DNA of 64,000 nucleotides from Streptosporangium nondiastaticum (GTDB taxonomy: Bacteria; Actinomycetota; Actinomycetes; Streptomycetales; Streptomycetaceae), in NCBI RefSeq assembly GCF_003011965.1, contig NZ_PXWG01000008.1, positions 52,465 to 116,464 on the forward strand, given 5' to 3'. The translations under genes were made by a program, and so were the position numbers. Position 1 is the stretch's first letter, and each line of letters starts with the position of its first letter. A model generated the notes under the pieces. It was not told the origin of the DNA. It worked only from the letters and a program-made list of their open reading frames with translations, and ran no database searches. Shown in pieces: positions 20,752-29,532 of the stretch.

Positions 20752-21753
20752 ATGGCGACAGACCTCAAGGGCCGTCACTTCCTCAAGGAGACGGACTTCA
20801 CCGCCGAGGAGTTCCACAGCCTCGTCGAGCTCGCCGCCGAGCTCAAGGCCGCGCGGAAGACCGGCGTCGAGGAGCAGCGGCTCCTCGGCCGCCACATCGC
20901 GCTCGTCTTCGAGAAGACCTCGACCCGCACCCGCTGCGCCTTCGAGGTGGCGGCCGGCGACCAGGGCGCCCGTACGACCTTCCTCGACCCCGCGGGCTCC
21001 CAGATCGGGCACAAGGAGTCGGTGAAGGACACCGCCCGGGTGCTCGGCCGGATGTTCGACGCCATCGAGTACCGCGGGCACGGGCAGGACGTGGTGGAGG
21101 AGCTCGCCGCCCACGCGGGGGTGCCCGTCTACAACGGGCTGTCCGACGAGTGGCACCCCACGCAGATGCTCGCCGACGTCCTCACCATGTCCGAGCACAC
21201 GGCCAAGTCCCTGGACCACGTCACCCTCGCCTACCTCGGCGACGCCCGTTACAACATGGGCAACTCGTACCTCATCACGGGCGCCCTCCTCGGCATGGAC
21301 GTGCGCATCGTGGCGCCCGAGGAGCTGTGGCCCGCCCCCCAGGTCATCGCCGACGCGCGGCGGCTCGGCGCGGCGAGCGGCGCGCGGATCAAGCTCACGG
21401 AGGACGTCGCCGAGGGCGTGAAGGGCGCCGACTTCATCGCCACCGACGTGTGGGTGTCGATGGGCGAGCCCAAGGAGGTGTGGGACGCCCGGATCGCCCT
21501 GCTCGGGCCGTACGCCGTGACCATGGACGTGCTGCGCGCCACCGGCAATCCGGCGGTGAAGTTCCTGCACTGCCTGCCGGCCTTCCACGACCTGGAGACG
21601 AGCGTCGCCCGCGAGATCCACGAGCGGCACGGGCTGACCTCCCTGGAGGTCACCGACGAGGTCTTCGAGTCGCCGCACTCGGTCGTCTTCGACCAGGCGG
21701 AGAACCGGATGCACACGATCAAGGCGGTGATGGTCGCCACGCTGGCCGGCTGA
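20752..21753 (+). CDS. argF: Ornithine carbamoyltransferase
   Basis: 333 residues. Carbamoyl-phosphate site [19 protein letters not shown], ornithine loop and HCLPAFHD are all present, as are the usual two domains. In the biosynthetic direction it makes citrulline; after arginine deiminase it can run in reverse to give ornithine and carbamoyl phosphate, as catabolic ArcB. ATG 20752 follows AGGAG. It has its own promoter with a putative ARG box, and a large cruciform terminator downstream. The gene name argF follows S. coelicolor usage from recall; arcB is possible. Confidence 0.95.
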   Translation: MATDLKGRHFLKETDFTAEEFHSLVELAAELKAARKTGVEEQRLLGRHIALVFEKTSTRTRCAFEVAAGDQGARTTFLDPAGSQIGHKESVKDTARVLGRMFDAIEYRGHGQDVVEELAAHAGVPVYNGLSDEWHPTQMLADVLTMSEHTAKSLDHVTLAYLGDARYNMGNSYLITGALLGMDVRIVAPEELWPAPQVIADARRLGAASGARIKLTEDVAEGVKGADFIATDVWVSMGEPKEVWDARIALLGPYAVTMDVLRATGNPAVKFLHCLPAFHDLETSVAREIHERHGLTSLEVTDEVFESPHSVVFDQAENRMHTIKAVMVATLAG

Positions 21754-21800
21754 CGCCGGCGGACGGCACCGCACGTGCCGGCTGCGGCGACCGCACATTC

Positions 21801-21893
21801 CGCCGGACCCTCACCATCGTGGCCCGGCGCCGTTGCGGCGGGAGGAGTCTGCCCGCCGCAACGACGGCACGCCCCCGCCGCGAGGGTCCGGCG
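21801..21893. terminator. Large nested inverted repeat after argF
   Basis: Outer stem CGCCGGACCCTC (21801-21812) with 21882-21893; inner stem GTTGCGGCGGG (21832-21842) with 21852-21862. Together they form a branched hairpin typical of Streptomyces terminators. Confidence 0.7.
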
Positions 21894-21938
21894 GCATCAG
21901 AGGTCACCGCAGCCGACGCGTTCCCGGATCCGCCGGAG

Positions 21939-21967
21939 GCTATCGCGCACTCGTGACGACAGTCACA
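21939..21967. promoter_or_regulatory. Putative PaaX-type operator upstream of the enoyl-CoA hydratase gene
   Basis: GCTATCGCGC (21939-21948) followed by TGACGACAGTCA (21954-21965). The same arrangement, inverted, occurs at 27793-27820. Flanking CACTCGTG/CACGAGTG arms (21948-21955 and 21968-21975) add a larger dyad. Confidence 0.6.
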
Positions 21968-22027
21968 CACGAGTGATAGCTTCACGGAGCAGGCACACAC
22001 CAGCCCCCGGCTGAAGGAGGCCGCTCC

Positions 22028-22855
22028 GTGAGCCCGTTCACCGGCTCCGCGTCCCGTACCGAGGAGTGGCGGCACCTGCGCCTCCGCCTCGACGCCGGCG
22101 TCGCGACCGTCACCCTCGCCCGCCCGGACAAGCTCAACGCCCTCACCTTCGGTGCCTACGCCGACCTGCGCGACCTCCTGCCCGAGCTGGCCCGCGACGG
22201 CTCCGTGCGTGCCCTCGTGCTCGGCGGCGAGGGCCGCGGCTTCTGCTCCGGCGGCGACGTCGACGAGATCATCGGCGCGACGCTGGCCATGGACGCCGGG
22301 CAGCTCCTCGACTTCAACCGGATGACCGGCCAGACCGTACGGGCCCTGCGCGAGTGCCCGTTCCCGGTGATCGCCGCCGTCCACGGGGTCGCCGCGGGCG
22401 CGGGCGCCGTCCTCGCGCTCGCCGCCGACTTCCGCGTCGCCGACCCGACGGCCCGCTTCGCGTTCCTCTTCACCCGGGTCGGCCTCTCCGGCGGCGACAT
22501 GGGCGCGGCCTACCTCCTCCCCCGCGTCGTCGGCCTCGGCCACGCCACGCGGCTGCTGATGCTCGGCGACACCGTGCGCGCCGCCGAAGCGGAACGCATC
22601 GGCCTGATCAGCCAGTTGACGGACGAGGGGCAGGCGGCCGGCGCCGCGCAGGCCCTCGCCCGCCGCCTCGCCGAGGGGCCGGCGCTCGCCCACGCCCAGA
22701 CCAAGGCCCTGCTCACCGCCGAGCTCGACATGCCGCTCGCCGCCTCCGTCGAACTCGACGCCGCCACCCAGGCCCTGCTCATGAACAGCACCGATTACGC
22801 CGAGTTCCACGCCGCCTTCACCGAGAAGCGGCCGCCGAAGTGGCGGGGGCGATGA
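22028..22855 (+). CDS. Enoyl-CoA hydratase/isomerase
   Basis: 275 residues, crotonase fold: oxyanion-hole segments LVLGGEGRGFCSGGDVDEII and HGVAAGAGAVLALAADFRVA are intact. GTG 22028 has GAAGGAGG 7 nt upstream. The stop overlaps the start of the monooxygenase-reductase gene (ATGA), so the two are coupled. In this cluster it likely hydrates or opens a ring-derived CoA ester during aromatic degradation; the precise substrate is inferred from neighbours. Confidence 0.93.
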   Translation: MSPFTGSASRTEEWRHLRLRLDAGVATVTLARPDKLNALTFGAYADLRDLLPELARDGSVRALVLGGEGRGFCSGGDVDEIIGATLAMDAGQLLDFNRMTGQTVRALRECPFPVIAAVHGVAAGAGAVLALAADFRVADPTARFAFLFTRVGLSGGDMGAAYLLPRVVGLGHATRLLMLGDTVRAAEAERIGLISQLTDEGQAAGAAQALARRLAEGPALAHAQTKALLTAELDMPLAASVELDAATQALLMNSTDYAEFHAAFTEKRPPKWRGR

Positions 22856-25101
22856 CGGCCGCCCCGCGCGTCGCCGTCATCGGCGGCGGCCCCGGCGGAC
22901 TCTACGCCGCCGCCCTGCTGAAACGTCTCGCCCCCGAGCGCGAGGTCACCCTCTGGGAGCGCAACGCCCCCGACGACACCTTCGGCTTCGGCGTCGTCCT
23001 CTCCGACGAGACCCTCGGCGGCATCGAGAGCGCCGACGCGGAGGTCCACGCCGCCCTGTGCCGCGAGTTCGTCCGCTGGGACGACATCGACGTCGTCCAC
23101 CGCGGCACCACCCTGCGCTCCGGCGGCCACGGCTTCGCCGCGCTCGGCCGCCGCCGGCTCCTGGGCATCCTCCACGAGCGCTGCCACGGCCTCGGCGTCC
23201 GCCTCCGCTTCCGCACCGAGGCGCCGCCCGCCGCCGAGCTGGCCCGCACCCACGACCTCGTCGTCGCCGCCGACGGCGTCCACAGCCGCACCCGCGAGGC
23301 CCACGCGGACCGCTTCCGGCCCGTCCTCACCACGCACCGCTGCCGCTACGTCTGGCTCTCCGCCGACTTCGCCCTCGACGCCTTCCGCTTCGAGATCGCC
23401 GAGACCGAGCACGGCATCATGCAGCTGCACGGCTACCCGTACCGGCAGGACGCCAGCACGATCATCGTCGAGATGCGCGAGGAGGTCTGGCGCCGCGCGG
23501 GCCTGGACCGCTGCGACGAGGAAGGCACGCTCGCGGCCTGCGGCAAGTACTTCGCCGACGCCCTCGGCGGGCGCCCCCTGCGCTCCAACCGCTCCGCCTG
23601 GACGGCCTTCCGCACGGTGGTCAACGAACGCTGGCACCACGGCCGTACGGTCCTGCTCGGCGACGCCGCCCACACCGCGCACTTCTCCATCGGCTCCGGC
23701 ACCAAGCTCGCCGTCGAGGACGCGCTAGCGCTCGCGCAGGCCCTCCAGCGGCACCCGGACGTCCCCGCGGCGCTCGCCGCCTACGAGGACGAGCGGCGCC
23801 CGGCCGTCGCCTCCACGCAGCGCGCCGCCCGCGCCAGCCTGGAGTGGTTCGAGGACCTCGCCGTGCACGCGGACCAGCCGCCGCGCCGGTTCGCGTTCAA
23901 CCTGCTCACCCGCAGCCGCCGCGTCACCCACGGCAACCTGCGGCTGCGCGACCCCGGATTCGTCGCCTCCGTCGAGGACGAGGCCGGCGTCCCGCCCGGC
24001 ACGCCGCCGATGTTCACCCCCTTCCGGCTGCGCGGCCTGACCCTGCGCAACCGCGTCGTGGTCTCCCCCATGGACATGTACTCCGCCGTCGACGGCACCC
24101 CCGGCGACTTCCACCTCGTCCACCTCGGCGGGCGCGCCCTGGGCGGGGCGGGCCTCGTCATGGCGGAGATGGTCTGCGTGAGCGAGCGGGGCCGGATCAC
24201 GCCCGGCTGCTCGGGCATGTACGCGCCCGAGCACGAGCGGGCCTGGAGCCGCGTCACCCGTTTCGTCCACGAGCAGGCGCCCGGCACGGCGATCGGCCTC
24301 CAGCTGGGGCACGCGGGCCGCAAGGGCTCCACGCGCCGGATGTGGGAGGGCATCGACGAGCCCCTCCCGGACGGGAACTGGCCGGTCGTCGCCCCCTCGG
24401 CGCTCCCGTACCGGCCCGGCGTCAACCAGACCCCGCGCGCGCTGACGACGACCGAAATGGCGGCGATACGAGAGGAGTTCGTGCGGTCCGCGGAGGCCGC
24501 CGCCCGGGCCGGGTTCGACCTCCTCGAACTCCACTGCGCGCACGGCTACCTGCTGTCCGGCTTCCTCTCCCCCCTGACCAACCACCGCGACGACGCGTAC
24601 GGGGGCGGTCTGGAGGGGCGCCTGCGCTACCCCCTGGAGGTGTTCGACGCGGTACGGGCCGTGTGGCCCGCCGACCGGCCCATGACCGTGCGCGTCTCCG
24701 CCACGGACTGGGCCGACGGCGGCACGACGGCGGAGGACGCGGTGGCCGTCGCCCGCGCCTTCGCCGCCCACGGGGCGGACGCGCTCGACGTCTCGACCGG
24801 GCAGGTCGTCGCCGACGAGCGGCCCGCGTTCGGCCGCTCGTACCAGACGCCGTTCGCGGACCGCATCCGGCACGAGGCGGGCGTCCCCGTGATCGCCGTG
24901 GGCGCGATCTCGTCCTGGGACGACGTCAACTCCCTGATCCTGGCGGGCCGCGCCGACCTCTGCGCGCTCGGCCGCCCGCACCTGTACGACCCGCACTGGA
25001 CGCTCCACGCGGCGGCGGAGCAGGGGTACGCGGGGCCGGGGGCGCCGTGGCCGGCCCCGTACCGGGCAGGGAGCCGGCGCCCGCCGACCGGGAAGGGATA
25101 G
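22852..25101 (+). CDS. FAD monooxygenase-Old Yellow Enzyme fusion, 2-aminobenzoyl-CoA monooxygenase/reductase type
   Basis: 749 residues. Residues 1-370 are an aromatic hydroxylase: GGGPGGLYAAALLKR FAD motif near residue 8 and GDAAHTAHFSIGSGTKLAVE near 265. Residues about 385-745 are an Old Yellow Enzyme/NADH:flavin oxidoreductase (FTPFRLRGLTLRNRVV, LGHAGRKGS, HCAHGYLLSGFLSPLTN, CALGRPHLYDP). This two-domain layout is that of 2-aminobenzoyl-CoA monooxygenase/reductase, which hydroxylates and then reduces the ring; salicylyl-CoA 5-hydroxylases share it. The adjacent CoA ligase, dehydrogenase, hydratase and RidA favour the former. Confidence 0.85.
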   Translation: MTAAPRVAVIGGGPGGLYAAALLKRLAPEREVTLWERNAPDDTFGFGVVLSDETLGGIESADAEVHAALCREFVRWDDIDVVHRGTTLRSGGHGFAALGRRRLLGILHERCHGLGVRLRFRTEAPPAAELARTHDLVVAADGVHSRTREAHADRFRPVLTTHRCRYVWLSADFALDAFRFEIAETEHGIMQLHGYPYRQDASTIIVEMREEVWRRAGLDRCDEEGTLAACGKYFADALGGRPLRSNRSAWTAFRTVVNERWHHGRTVLLGDAAHTAHFSIGSGTKLAVEDALALAQALQRHPDVPAALAAYEDERRPAVASTQRAARASLEWFEDLAVHADQPPRRFAFNLLTRSRRVTHGNLRLRDPGFVASVEDEAGVPPGTPPMFTPFRLRGLTLRNRVVVSPMDMYSAVDGTPGDFHLVHLGGRALGGAGLVMAEMVCVSERGRITPGCSGMYAPEHERAWSRVTRFVHEQAPGTAIGLQLGHAGRKGSTRRMWEGIDEPLPDGNWPVVAPSALPYRPGVNQTPRALTTTEMAAIREEFVRSAEAAARAGFDLLELHCAHGYLLSGFLSPLTNHRDDAYGGGLEGRLRYPLEVFDAVRAVWPADRPMTVRVSATDWADGGTTAEDAVAVARAFAAHGADALDVSTGQVVADERPAFGRSYQTPFADRIRHEAGVPVIAVGAISSWDDVNSLILAGRADLCALGRPHLYDPHWTLHAAAEQGYAGPGAPWPAPYRAGSRRPPTGKG

Positions 25102-25196
25102 AGCCGTCCGGCGATTGAGGACCGGGGTCCGGGGCGGAGCCCCGCACAACGGCGGGGCCGGAGCCCCGCACAGCGGCGGGGCACCCGGCAGCCGGG
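25102..25196. repeat. Streptomyces-type intergenic repeat between convergent genes
   Basis: Begins with GCCGTCCGGCGATTGAGGAC and continues with GGGGTCCGGGGCGGAGCCCC hairpin sequence; the GGAGCCCCGCACA-CGGCGGGG block occurs twice. This resembles a dispersed intergenic element I know from Streptomyces genomes, and it probably terminates both genes. Confidence 0.65.
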
Positions 25197-25197
25197 C

Positions 25198-26046
25198 CTA
25201 CGCCAGCTCCCCCGCCACGAACCTGGCCCCCGCCTCCCTCAGCCTCGCGTGCAGCGCGCCGAAGACCCGTGCCGAGCGGGCCCCGGGCCAGTCCGCCGGC
25301 AGCAGGCCGCCCGGGAGGCCCGGGTCCGCGTAGGGCAGGTGGCGCCACGAGTCCAGGGCGAGGAGGTAGTCCCGGTACGCCTCGCGCGGCGGGACGACGC
25401 GCCGCCGCACCCACCGCCGCAGCACCGGCTCGTGGGCGGCGAGGAACGCCCGGTGCTGGGCGGCGAGCGCGTCGAGGTCCCACCAGCGGCCCACCGCCTC
25501 CGCGGTCGGTTCGAAGCCGAGGTGGGAGCCCTTGAAGAGGTCGACGTACGAGGCGAGTCCGAGGCGCTGCAGCGTGTGCCGCGTCTCGTCGTGCACGTGG
25601 GCCGGGGCGATCCACACGCCCGGCGCGGCCGTGCCGAAGCCGAGCCGCGCGAGCCGGGAGCGCAGCAGGTGCCGCTTGTTCCGCTCCTCCTCCGGCACGG
25701 AGAAGACGGCCAGGAGCCAGCCGCCGGCCGTCCGCGCGGGGGCGCGGCCGTAGATGCGCCGGTCGCCGTCGTCGAGCAGTTGCCGGGCGGTGTCGGAGAG
25801 CCCGTATCCCGCGGCGCCGCCGGCCGTGCGGCCCGCGACGAGCAGCCCGCGCCGTTTGAGGCGCGAGACGGCCGACCGCACCGAGGGCGAGTCCACGCCG
25901 ACGGCACCCAGCAACCGGATCAGGGCCGCGATCGGCACGGGGCGGCCGGCTGCGTGGCGGGCGCCGCCGCGGCCGTACGCGCCGTAGAACGTGACGATGA
26001 GGGACCGGGGAGTGTGGAGAGGAGGGAGGGGTTGCTGGTCAGTCAC
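25198..26046 (-). CDS. PaaX-family transcriptional repressor
   Basis: 282 residues from GTG 26046. An N-terminal winged helix (PRSLIVTFYGAYGR ... DSPSVRSAVSRLKRRGLL) is followed by the central PaaX domain (WLLAVFSVPEEERNKRHLLR, GVWIAP) and the C-terminal domain, the full family layout. PaaX proteins repress aromatic-acid CoA pathways and release DNA on binding the aryl-CoA. The start is uncertain: a TTG at 26070 overlaps the ligase stop by 2 nt. It is cotranscribed with the CoA ligase. The shared TGACGRCAGTCA sites are its likely targets. Confidence 0.88.
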   Translation of the reverse strand: MTDQQPLPPLHTPRSLIVTFYGAYGRGGARHAAGRPVPIAALIRLLGAVGVDSPSVRSAVSRLKRRGLLVAGRTAGGAAGYGLSDTARQLLDDGDRRIYGRAPARTAGGWLLAVFSVPEEERNKRHLLRSRLARLGFGTAAPGVWIAPAHVHDETRHTLQRLGLASYVDLFKGSHLGFEPTAEAVGRWWDLDALAAQHRAFLAAHEPVLRRWVRRRVVPPREAYRDYLLALDSWRHLPYADPGLPGGLLPADWPGARSARVFGALHARLREAGARFVAGELA

Positions 26047-26066
26047 GGGGAAACTGTAAAGCTCCG

Positions 26067-27707
26067 TCAAGAGCCGTCACGCAGCCTGAATCGCTGCAGC
26101 TTGCCGGTGGGCGTACGGGGCAGGGCGGCCGGGAACTCGATCTCGCGAGGGCACTTGTAGGGAGCGATCTCCTTTTTGGTGAACTCCCGCAGCGCCGCCG
26201 CGGTTTCCGGCGTCGCCGGCACGCCGTCGCGCAGGACCACGCAGGCGACGACGATCTCGCCGCGCCGCTCGTCGGGGCGCCCGACGACGGCCGCCTCCAG
26301 GACGTCGGGGTGGCGCAGCAGGGCCTCCTCGACCTCGGGCCCGGCGATGTTGTAGCCGGCCGAGATGATCATGTCGTCGGCGCGGGCGACGTAGCGGTAG
26401 TGGCCCGTGGTCTCGCGGACGTACGTGTCGCCGGTGAGGTTCCAGCCGTCGCGCACGTAGTCGCGCTGCCGCTCGTCGGCGAGGTAGCGGCAGCCGGTGG
26501 GGCCGCGCACGGCGAGCAGTCCGGGCTCGCCGTCCGGGAGGGGGCGGCCGTCGGGGCCGACGACGCGCGCCTCGTAGCCGGGGACGGGCAGGCCGGTGGT
26601 GCCGGGGCGGATGGCGTCGTCGGCGGCGGAGATGAAGATGTGCAGCATCTCGGTGGCGCCGATGCCGTTGATGGCGCGCAGCCCGGTGGCCCGGTGCCAG
26701 GCGTGCCAGAGGGCGGCGGGCAGGTGTTCGCCGGCGGAGACGCAGCGGCGCAGCGAGGAGAGGTCGTGCGCGCCGGGCCGTTCGTCCATCAGCTCCAGCA
26801 TCGTGCGGTAGGCGGTGGGGGCGGTGAAGAGCACGGAGACGCGGTGGCGCCCGATGTCGGCGAGGAGCCGTTCGGGGCCGCGCCAGTCGGTGAGGAGGGT
26901 GGCGGCGCCCGCGCGGAGGGGGAAGACGACGAGGCCGCCGAGGCCGAAGGTGAAGCCCAGGGGCGGGCTGCCGGCGAAGACGTCGCCGGGGCGGGGCCGC
27001 AGGACGTGGGCGGAGAAGGTGTCGGCTATGGCGAGCACGTCGCGGTGGAAGTGCATGCAGCCTTTGGGGCGTCCGGTGGTGCCGGAGGTGAAGGCGATGA
27101 GGGCGACGTCGTCGGCTGCGGTGTCGGCGGCCGCATACGATGGGGGTTTGTCCGCGGCCAGGTGCAGCAGGTCGCCGGGGGTGTCGCCACCGTAGGGGGT
27201 GACGCGGAGGTCCCCTCCGGGCGCTTGCAGTCCGTCGAGGGAGCGGGCGTCGCACAGGGCGTGGCGGATGCGGGCGAGTGCGCAGATCGTGGCGAGTTCG
27301 TGCGGGCGCTGGGCGGCCAGGACGGTGACGGCCACGGCTCCGGCCTTCATCACGGCGAGCCAGCAGGCGGCGAGCCAGGGGCTGGTGGGGCCGCGCAGCA
27401 GGACGCGGTTGCCGGGGACGACACCGAGGTCGTCGGTGAGGGTGCGGGCGATGCGGGCGACGTGGGCGGCGAGTTCCCCGTACGTCCAGAGGCCGCCGTG
27501 TCCGTCGTGCACGGCGGGGCGGTCCGGGCCCAGGCGGGCGATGGTGGCGTCGAGCAGCTCGGCGCCGCAGTTGAGGCGGTCCGGGTAGGCCGGGAGGACG
27601 CCGTCCCGCGGGCCGAGGAGGAGGTCGGGCCACTGGGCGGCGGGCGGGAGGTGGTCGCGCGGGAAGGTGTCGGCATGGACCGAGGGCTGAAGCTCCATCG
27701 CTGCCAT
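26067..27707 (-). CDS. Aryl-CoA ligase, probable 2-aminobenzoate-CoA ligase
   Basis: 546 residues, ANL superfamily. AMP-binding motif FTSGTTGRPKGCMHFHRD, adenylation motifs INGIGATEML and GDTYVRETTGHYRYVARADD, and the C-terminal catalytic Lys in PRTPTGKLQRF are present. The benzoate/2-aminobenzoate-CoA ligase subgroup is suggested by sequence feel and by the neighbouring aminobenzoyl-CoA monooxygenase. It would activate anthranilate at the cost of ATP to start the pathway. ATG 27707 follows GAGGGGG; a second ATG is at 27698. It is divergent from the dehydrogenase gene across a regulatory region. Confidence 0.88.
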   Translation of the reverse strand: MAAMELQPSVHADTFPRDHLPPAAQWPDLLLGPRDGVLPAYPDRLNCGAELLDATIARLGPDRPAVHDGHGGLWTYGELAAHVARIARTLTDDLGVVPGNRVLLRGPTSPWLAACWLAVMKAGAVAVTVLAAQRPHELATICALARIRHALCDARSLDGLQAPGGDLRVTPYGGDTPGDLLHLAADKPPSYAAADTAADDVALIAFTSGTTGRPKGCMHFHRDVLAIADTFSAHVLRPRPGDVFAGSPPLGFTFGLGGLVVFPLRAGAATLLTDWRGPERLLADIGRHRVSVLFTAPTAYRTMLELMDERPGAHDLSSLRRCVSAGEHLPAALWHAWHRATGLRAINGIGATEMLHIFISAADDAIRPGTTGLPVPGYEARVVGPDGRPLPDGEPGLLAVRGPTGCRYLADERQRDYVRDGWNLTGDTYVRETTGHYRYVARADDMIISAGYNIAGPEVEEALLRHPDVLEAAVVGRPDERRGEIVVACVVLRDGVPATPETAAALREFTKKEIAPYKCPREIEFPAALPRTPTGKLQRFRLRDGS

Positions 27708-27792
27708 CGCTGTGCGCCCCCTCGCGCCGGTGACATGGAGGTGAACGGGGGTCTTGCCAGCTGTACGGATCCGCTGTCAGCGTAGCGACTTG

Positions 27793-27820
27793 GTGACGGC
27801 AGTCAACAGAGCGCGATAGC
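27793..27820. promoter_or_regulatory. Second putative PaaX-type operator, between ligase and dehydrogenase genes
   Basis: TGACGGCAGTCA (27794-27805) followed by GCGCGATAGC (27811-27820), the inverted counterpart of the elements at 21939-21967. One bound site could control both divergent genes. Confidence 0.6.
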
Positions 27821-27922
27821 ACGACAGAGAAGAAGCAGAAGAAGGAAGAGAAGAAGCAGGCAGCGGAAACAGTCCGTGGACCTCGGCGATCCGTGGACCT
27901 CAGCGACCAGAAGGGGCCGCCC

Positions 27923-29095
27923 ATGGTCACCCCGTTCGCTCTCGACCCGCAACAGCGCGCCTGGAGCGAGGAGTTGCGCGCCCTCGCGGCGGAGCGGCTG
28001 CGCCCGCTCGCGGCCGCGGGCGAGCCGGGCCGCGTCAACCGGCCCCTCGTCGCCGCCCTCGGCGAACTCGGCCTGCTGGCCCGGCTGTTCCCCGCCGGGC
28101 GCGCTCCTGCGGGGGCCTCCGAGGGGCCCGCCCCGGACGCCGTGCGCGCCATGGACCTGTGCCTGCTGCGGGAGTCCCTCGCGCGCGAGTGCACGGAGGC
28201 CGAGACCGCGCTCGCCCTGCAGGGCCTCGGCGCGTACCCCGTCGTGCAGTCCGGCAGCGCGCGGCAGCGCGCCCGGTGGATGCCGGAGGTCGTCGCGGGC
28301 CGGGCCGTGGCCGCGTTCGCGCTGAGCGAGCCGGCTGCCGGGTCCGACGCGGCCGCGCTGGAGCTGCGCGCCGAGCCGGACCCGGGCGGCGCGGGGGACG
28401 GCTGGCGCCTGACGGGCGAGAAGACGTGGATCTCCAACGCCCCCGAGGCCGACGTCTACACCGTCTTCGCGCGGACGGGGCAGGCGCCCGGCTCGCGGGG
28501 TGTGACGGCTTTCCTCGTGCCGGGCGACAGCGCGGGGCTGTCCGGCCGCGGCCTGGACATGCTCAGCCCGCACCCCATCGGCACCCTGACGTTCGACGGC
28601 GTGCCGGTCGGCGCCGGGGACGTGCTCGGCGTGCCGGGCGGCGGCTTCCGCGTCGCCATGCGCACGCTCGACCTCTTCCGGCCCAGCGTGGGCGCGTTCG
28701 CCGTCGGCATGGCGCGGGCCGCGCTCGCCGCGGCCGTCGCCCACACCGGGGAGCGGCGGGCCTTCGGCGGCCCCCTGAAGGACCTGCAGGCCGTCTCCCA
28801 CCAGCTCGCCGAGATGGCCACCCGGACGGAGGCGGCGGCGCTGCTGGTGTACGCGGCGGCCGCGGCGTACGACGCGGGCGAGCCGGGCATCGCGGCCCGC
28901 TCGGCCATGGCCAAGCTCTTCGCCACGGAGACCGCGCAGTACGTCGTGGACGCGGCCGTCCAGCTCCACGGCGCGCGCGCCCTGCGCCGCGGGCACCTGC
29001 TGGAACACCTGTACAGGGAGGTGCGCGCGCCACGGATCTACGAGGGCGCGAGCGAGGTCCAGCGCACGATCATCGCGAAGGAGCTGTACCGGTGA
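27923..29095 (+). CDS. Acyl-CoA dehydrogenase family protein
   Basis: 390 residues. FAD-site segments AFALSEPAAGSDAAALELRA and EKTWISNAPEAD, and the C-terminal GAR-LRRGHLLEHLYREVRAPRIYEGASEVQ with its Arg and Glu region, define the family. ATG 27923 follows AAGGGG; a GTG at 27893 is the alternative. The RidA gene overlaps by 4 nt. It likely oxidises the reduced ring CoA-ester formed by the monooxygenase/reductase. Confidence 0.93.
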   Translation: MVTPFALDPQQRAWSEELRALAAERLRPLAAAGEPGRVNRPLVAALGELGLLARLFPAGRAPAGASEGPAPDAVRAMDLCLLRESLARECTEAETALALQGLGAYPVVQSGSARQRARWMPEVVAGRAVAAFALSEPAAGSDAAALELRAEPDPGGAGDGWRLTGEKTWISNAPEADVYTVFARTGQAPGSRGVTAFLVPGDSAGLSGRGLDMLSPHPIGTLTFDGVPVGAGDVLGVPGGGFRVAMRTLDLFRPSVGAFAVGMARAALAAAVAHTGERRAFGGPLKDLQAVSHQLAEMATRTEAAALLVYAAAAAYDAGEPGIAARSAMAKLFATETAQYVVDAAVQLHGARALRRGHLLEHLYREVRAPRIYEGASEVQRTIIAKELYR

Positions 29096-29514
29096 GCGCG
29101 GACGGCGAGCGGGGCGGGGAGGTGCGCAGGGTCAACCCGCCGGAGCTCTCGCCGCCGGCGGGCTTCTCGCACGCCGTCACCGTCACCGGCGGGCGGCTGG
29201 TGTTCCTGGCGGGCCAGACGGCGCTGGACGGCGCGGGCCGCATCGTGCCGGGCGGCCTGCCCGGGCAGTTCGAGCGGGCGCTGGGCAACCTGCTCCACGC
29301 CCTGCGCGCCGCGGGCGGCGGGCCCGAGCACCTGGCGCGCGTCACCGTCTACGCCACCGACGTCGCCGGCTACCGGGCGCACGCGCGGGAGCTGGGCGCC
29401 GTCTGGCGGCGGCTGGCCGGGCGGGACTACCCGGCCATGGCCGTCGTCGGCGTGGTGCGGCTGTGGGACGAGGAGGCGCTGGTGGAGCTGGACGGGATCG
29501 CGATGCTTCCGTGA
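29092..29514 (+). CDS. RidA/YjgF-family enamine/imine deaminase
   Basis: 140 residues with the RidA core (VFLAGQTALDGAGRIV, ARVTVYATDVAGYRAH, LVELDGIAML). RidA hydrolyses reactive enamines and imines to ketones and ammonia. Its fusion-like coupling to the dehydrogenase gene (GTGA overlap) fits removal of the amino group of a 2-aminobenzoate intermediate, and is the strongest hint that the substrate is aminated. The usual RidA catalytic Arg position near the C-terminus is not obviously kept, so activity should not be assumed. Confidence 0.88.
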   Translation: MSADGERGGEVRRVNPPELSPPAGFSHAVTVTGGRLVFLAGQTALDGAGRIVPGGLPGQFERALGNLLHALRAAGGGPEHLARVTVYATDVAGYRAHARELGAVWRRLAGRDYPAMAVVGVVRLWDEEALVELDGIAMLP

Positions 29515-29532
29515 GCTCCGTCCCGGGCCCGC

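Noticed and set aside
21948..21975. TetR-type operator (CACTCGTG/CACGAGTG dyad) as a separate site
   Set aside because: It overlaps the TGACGACAGTCA motif shared with the second promoter, and no TetR gene is in the cluster; one PaaX site explains it better.
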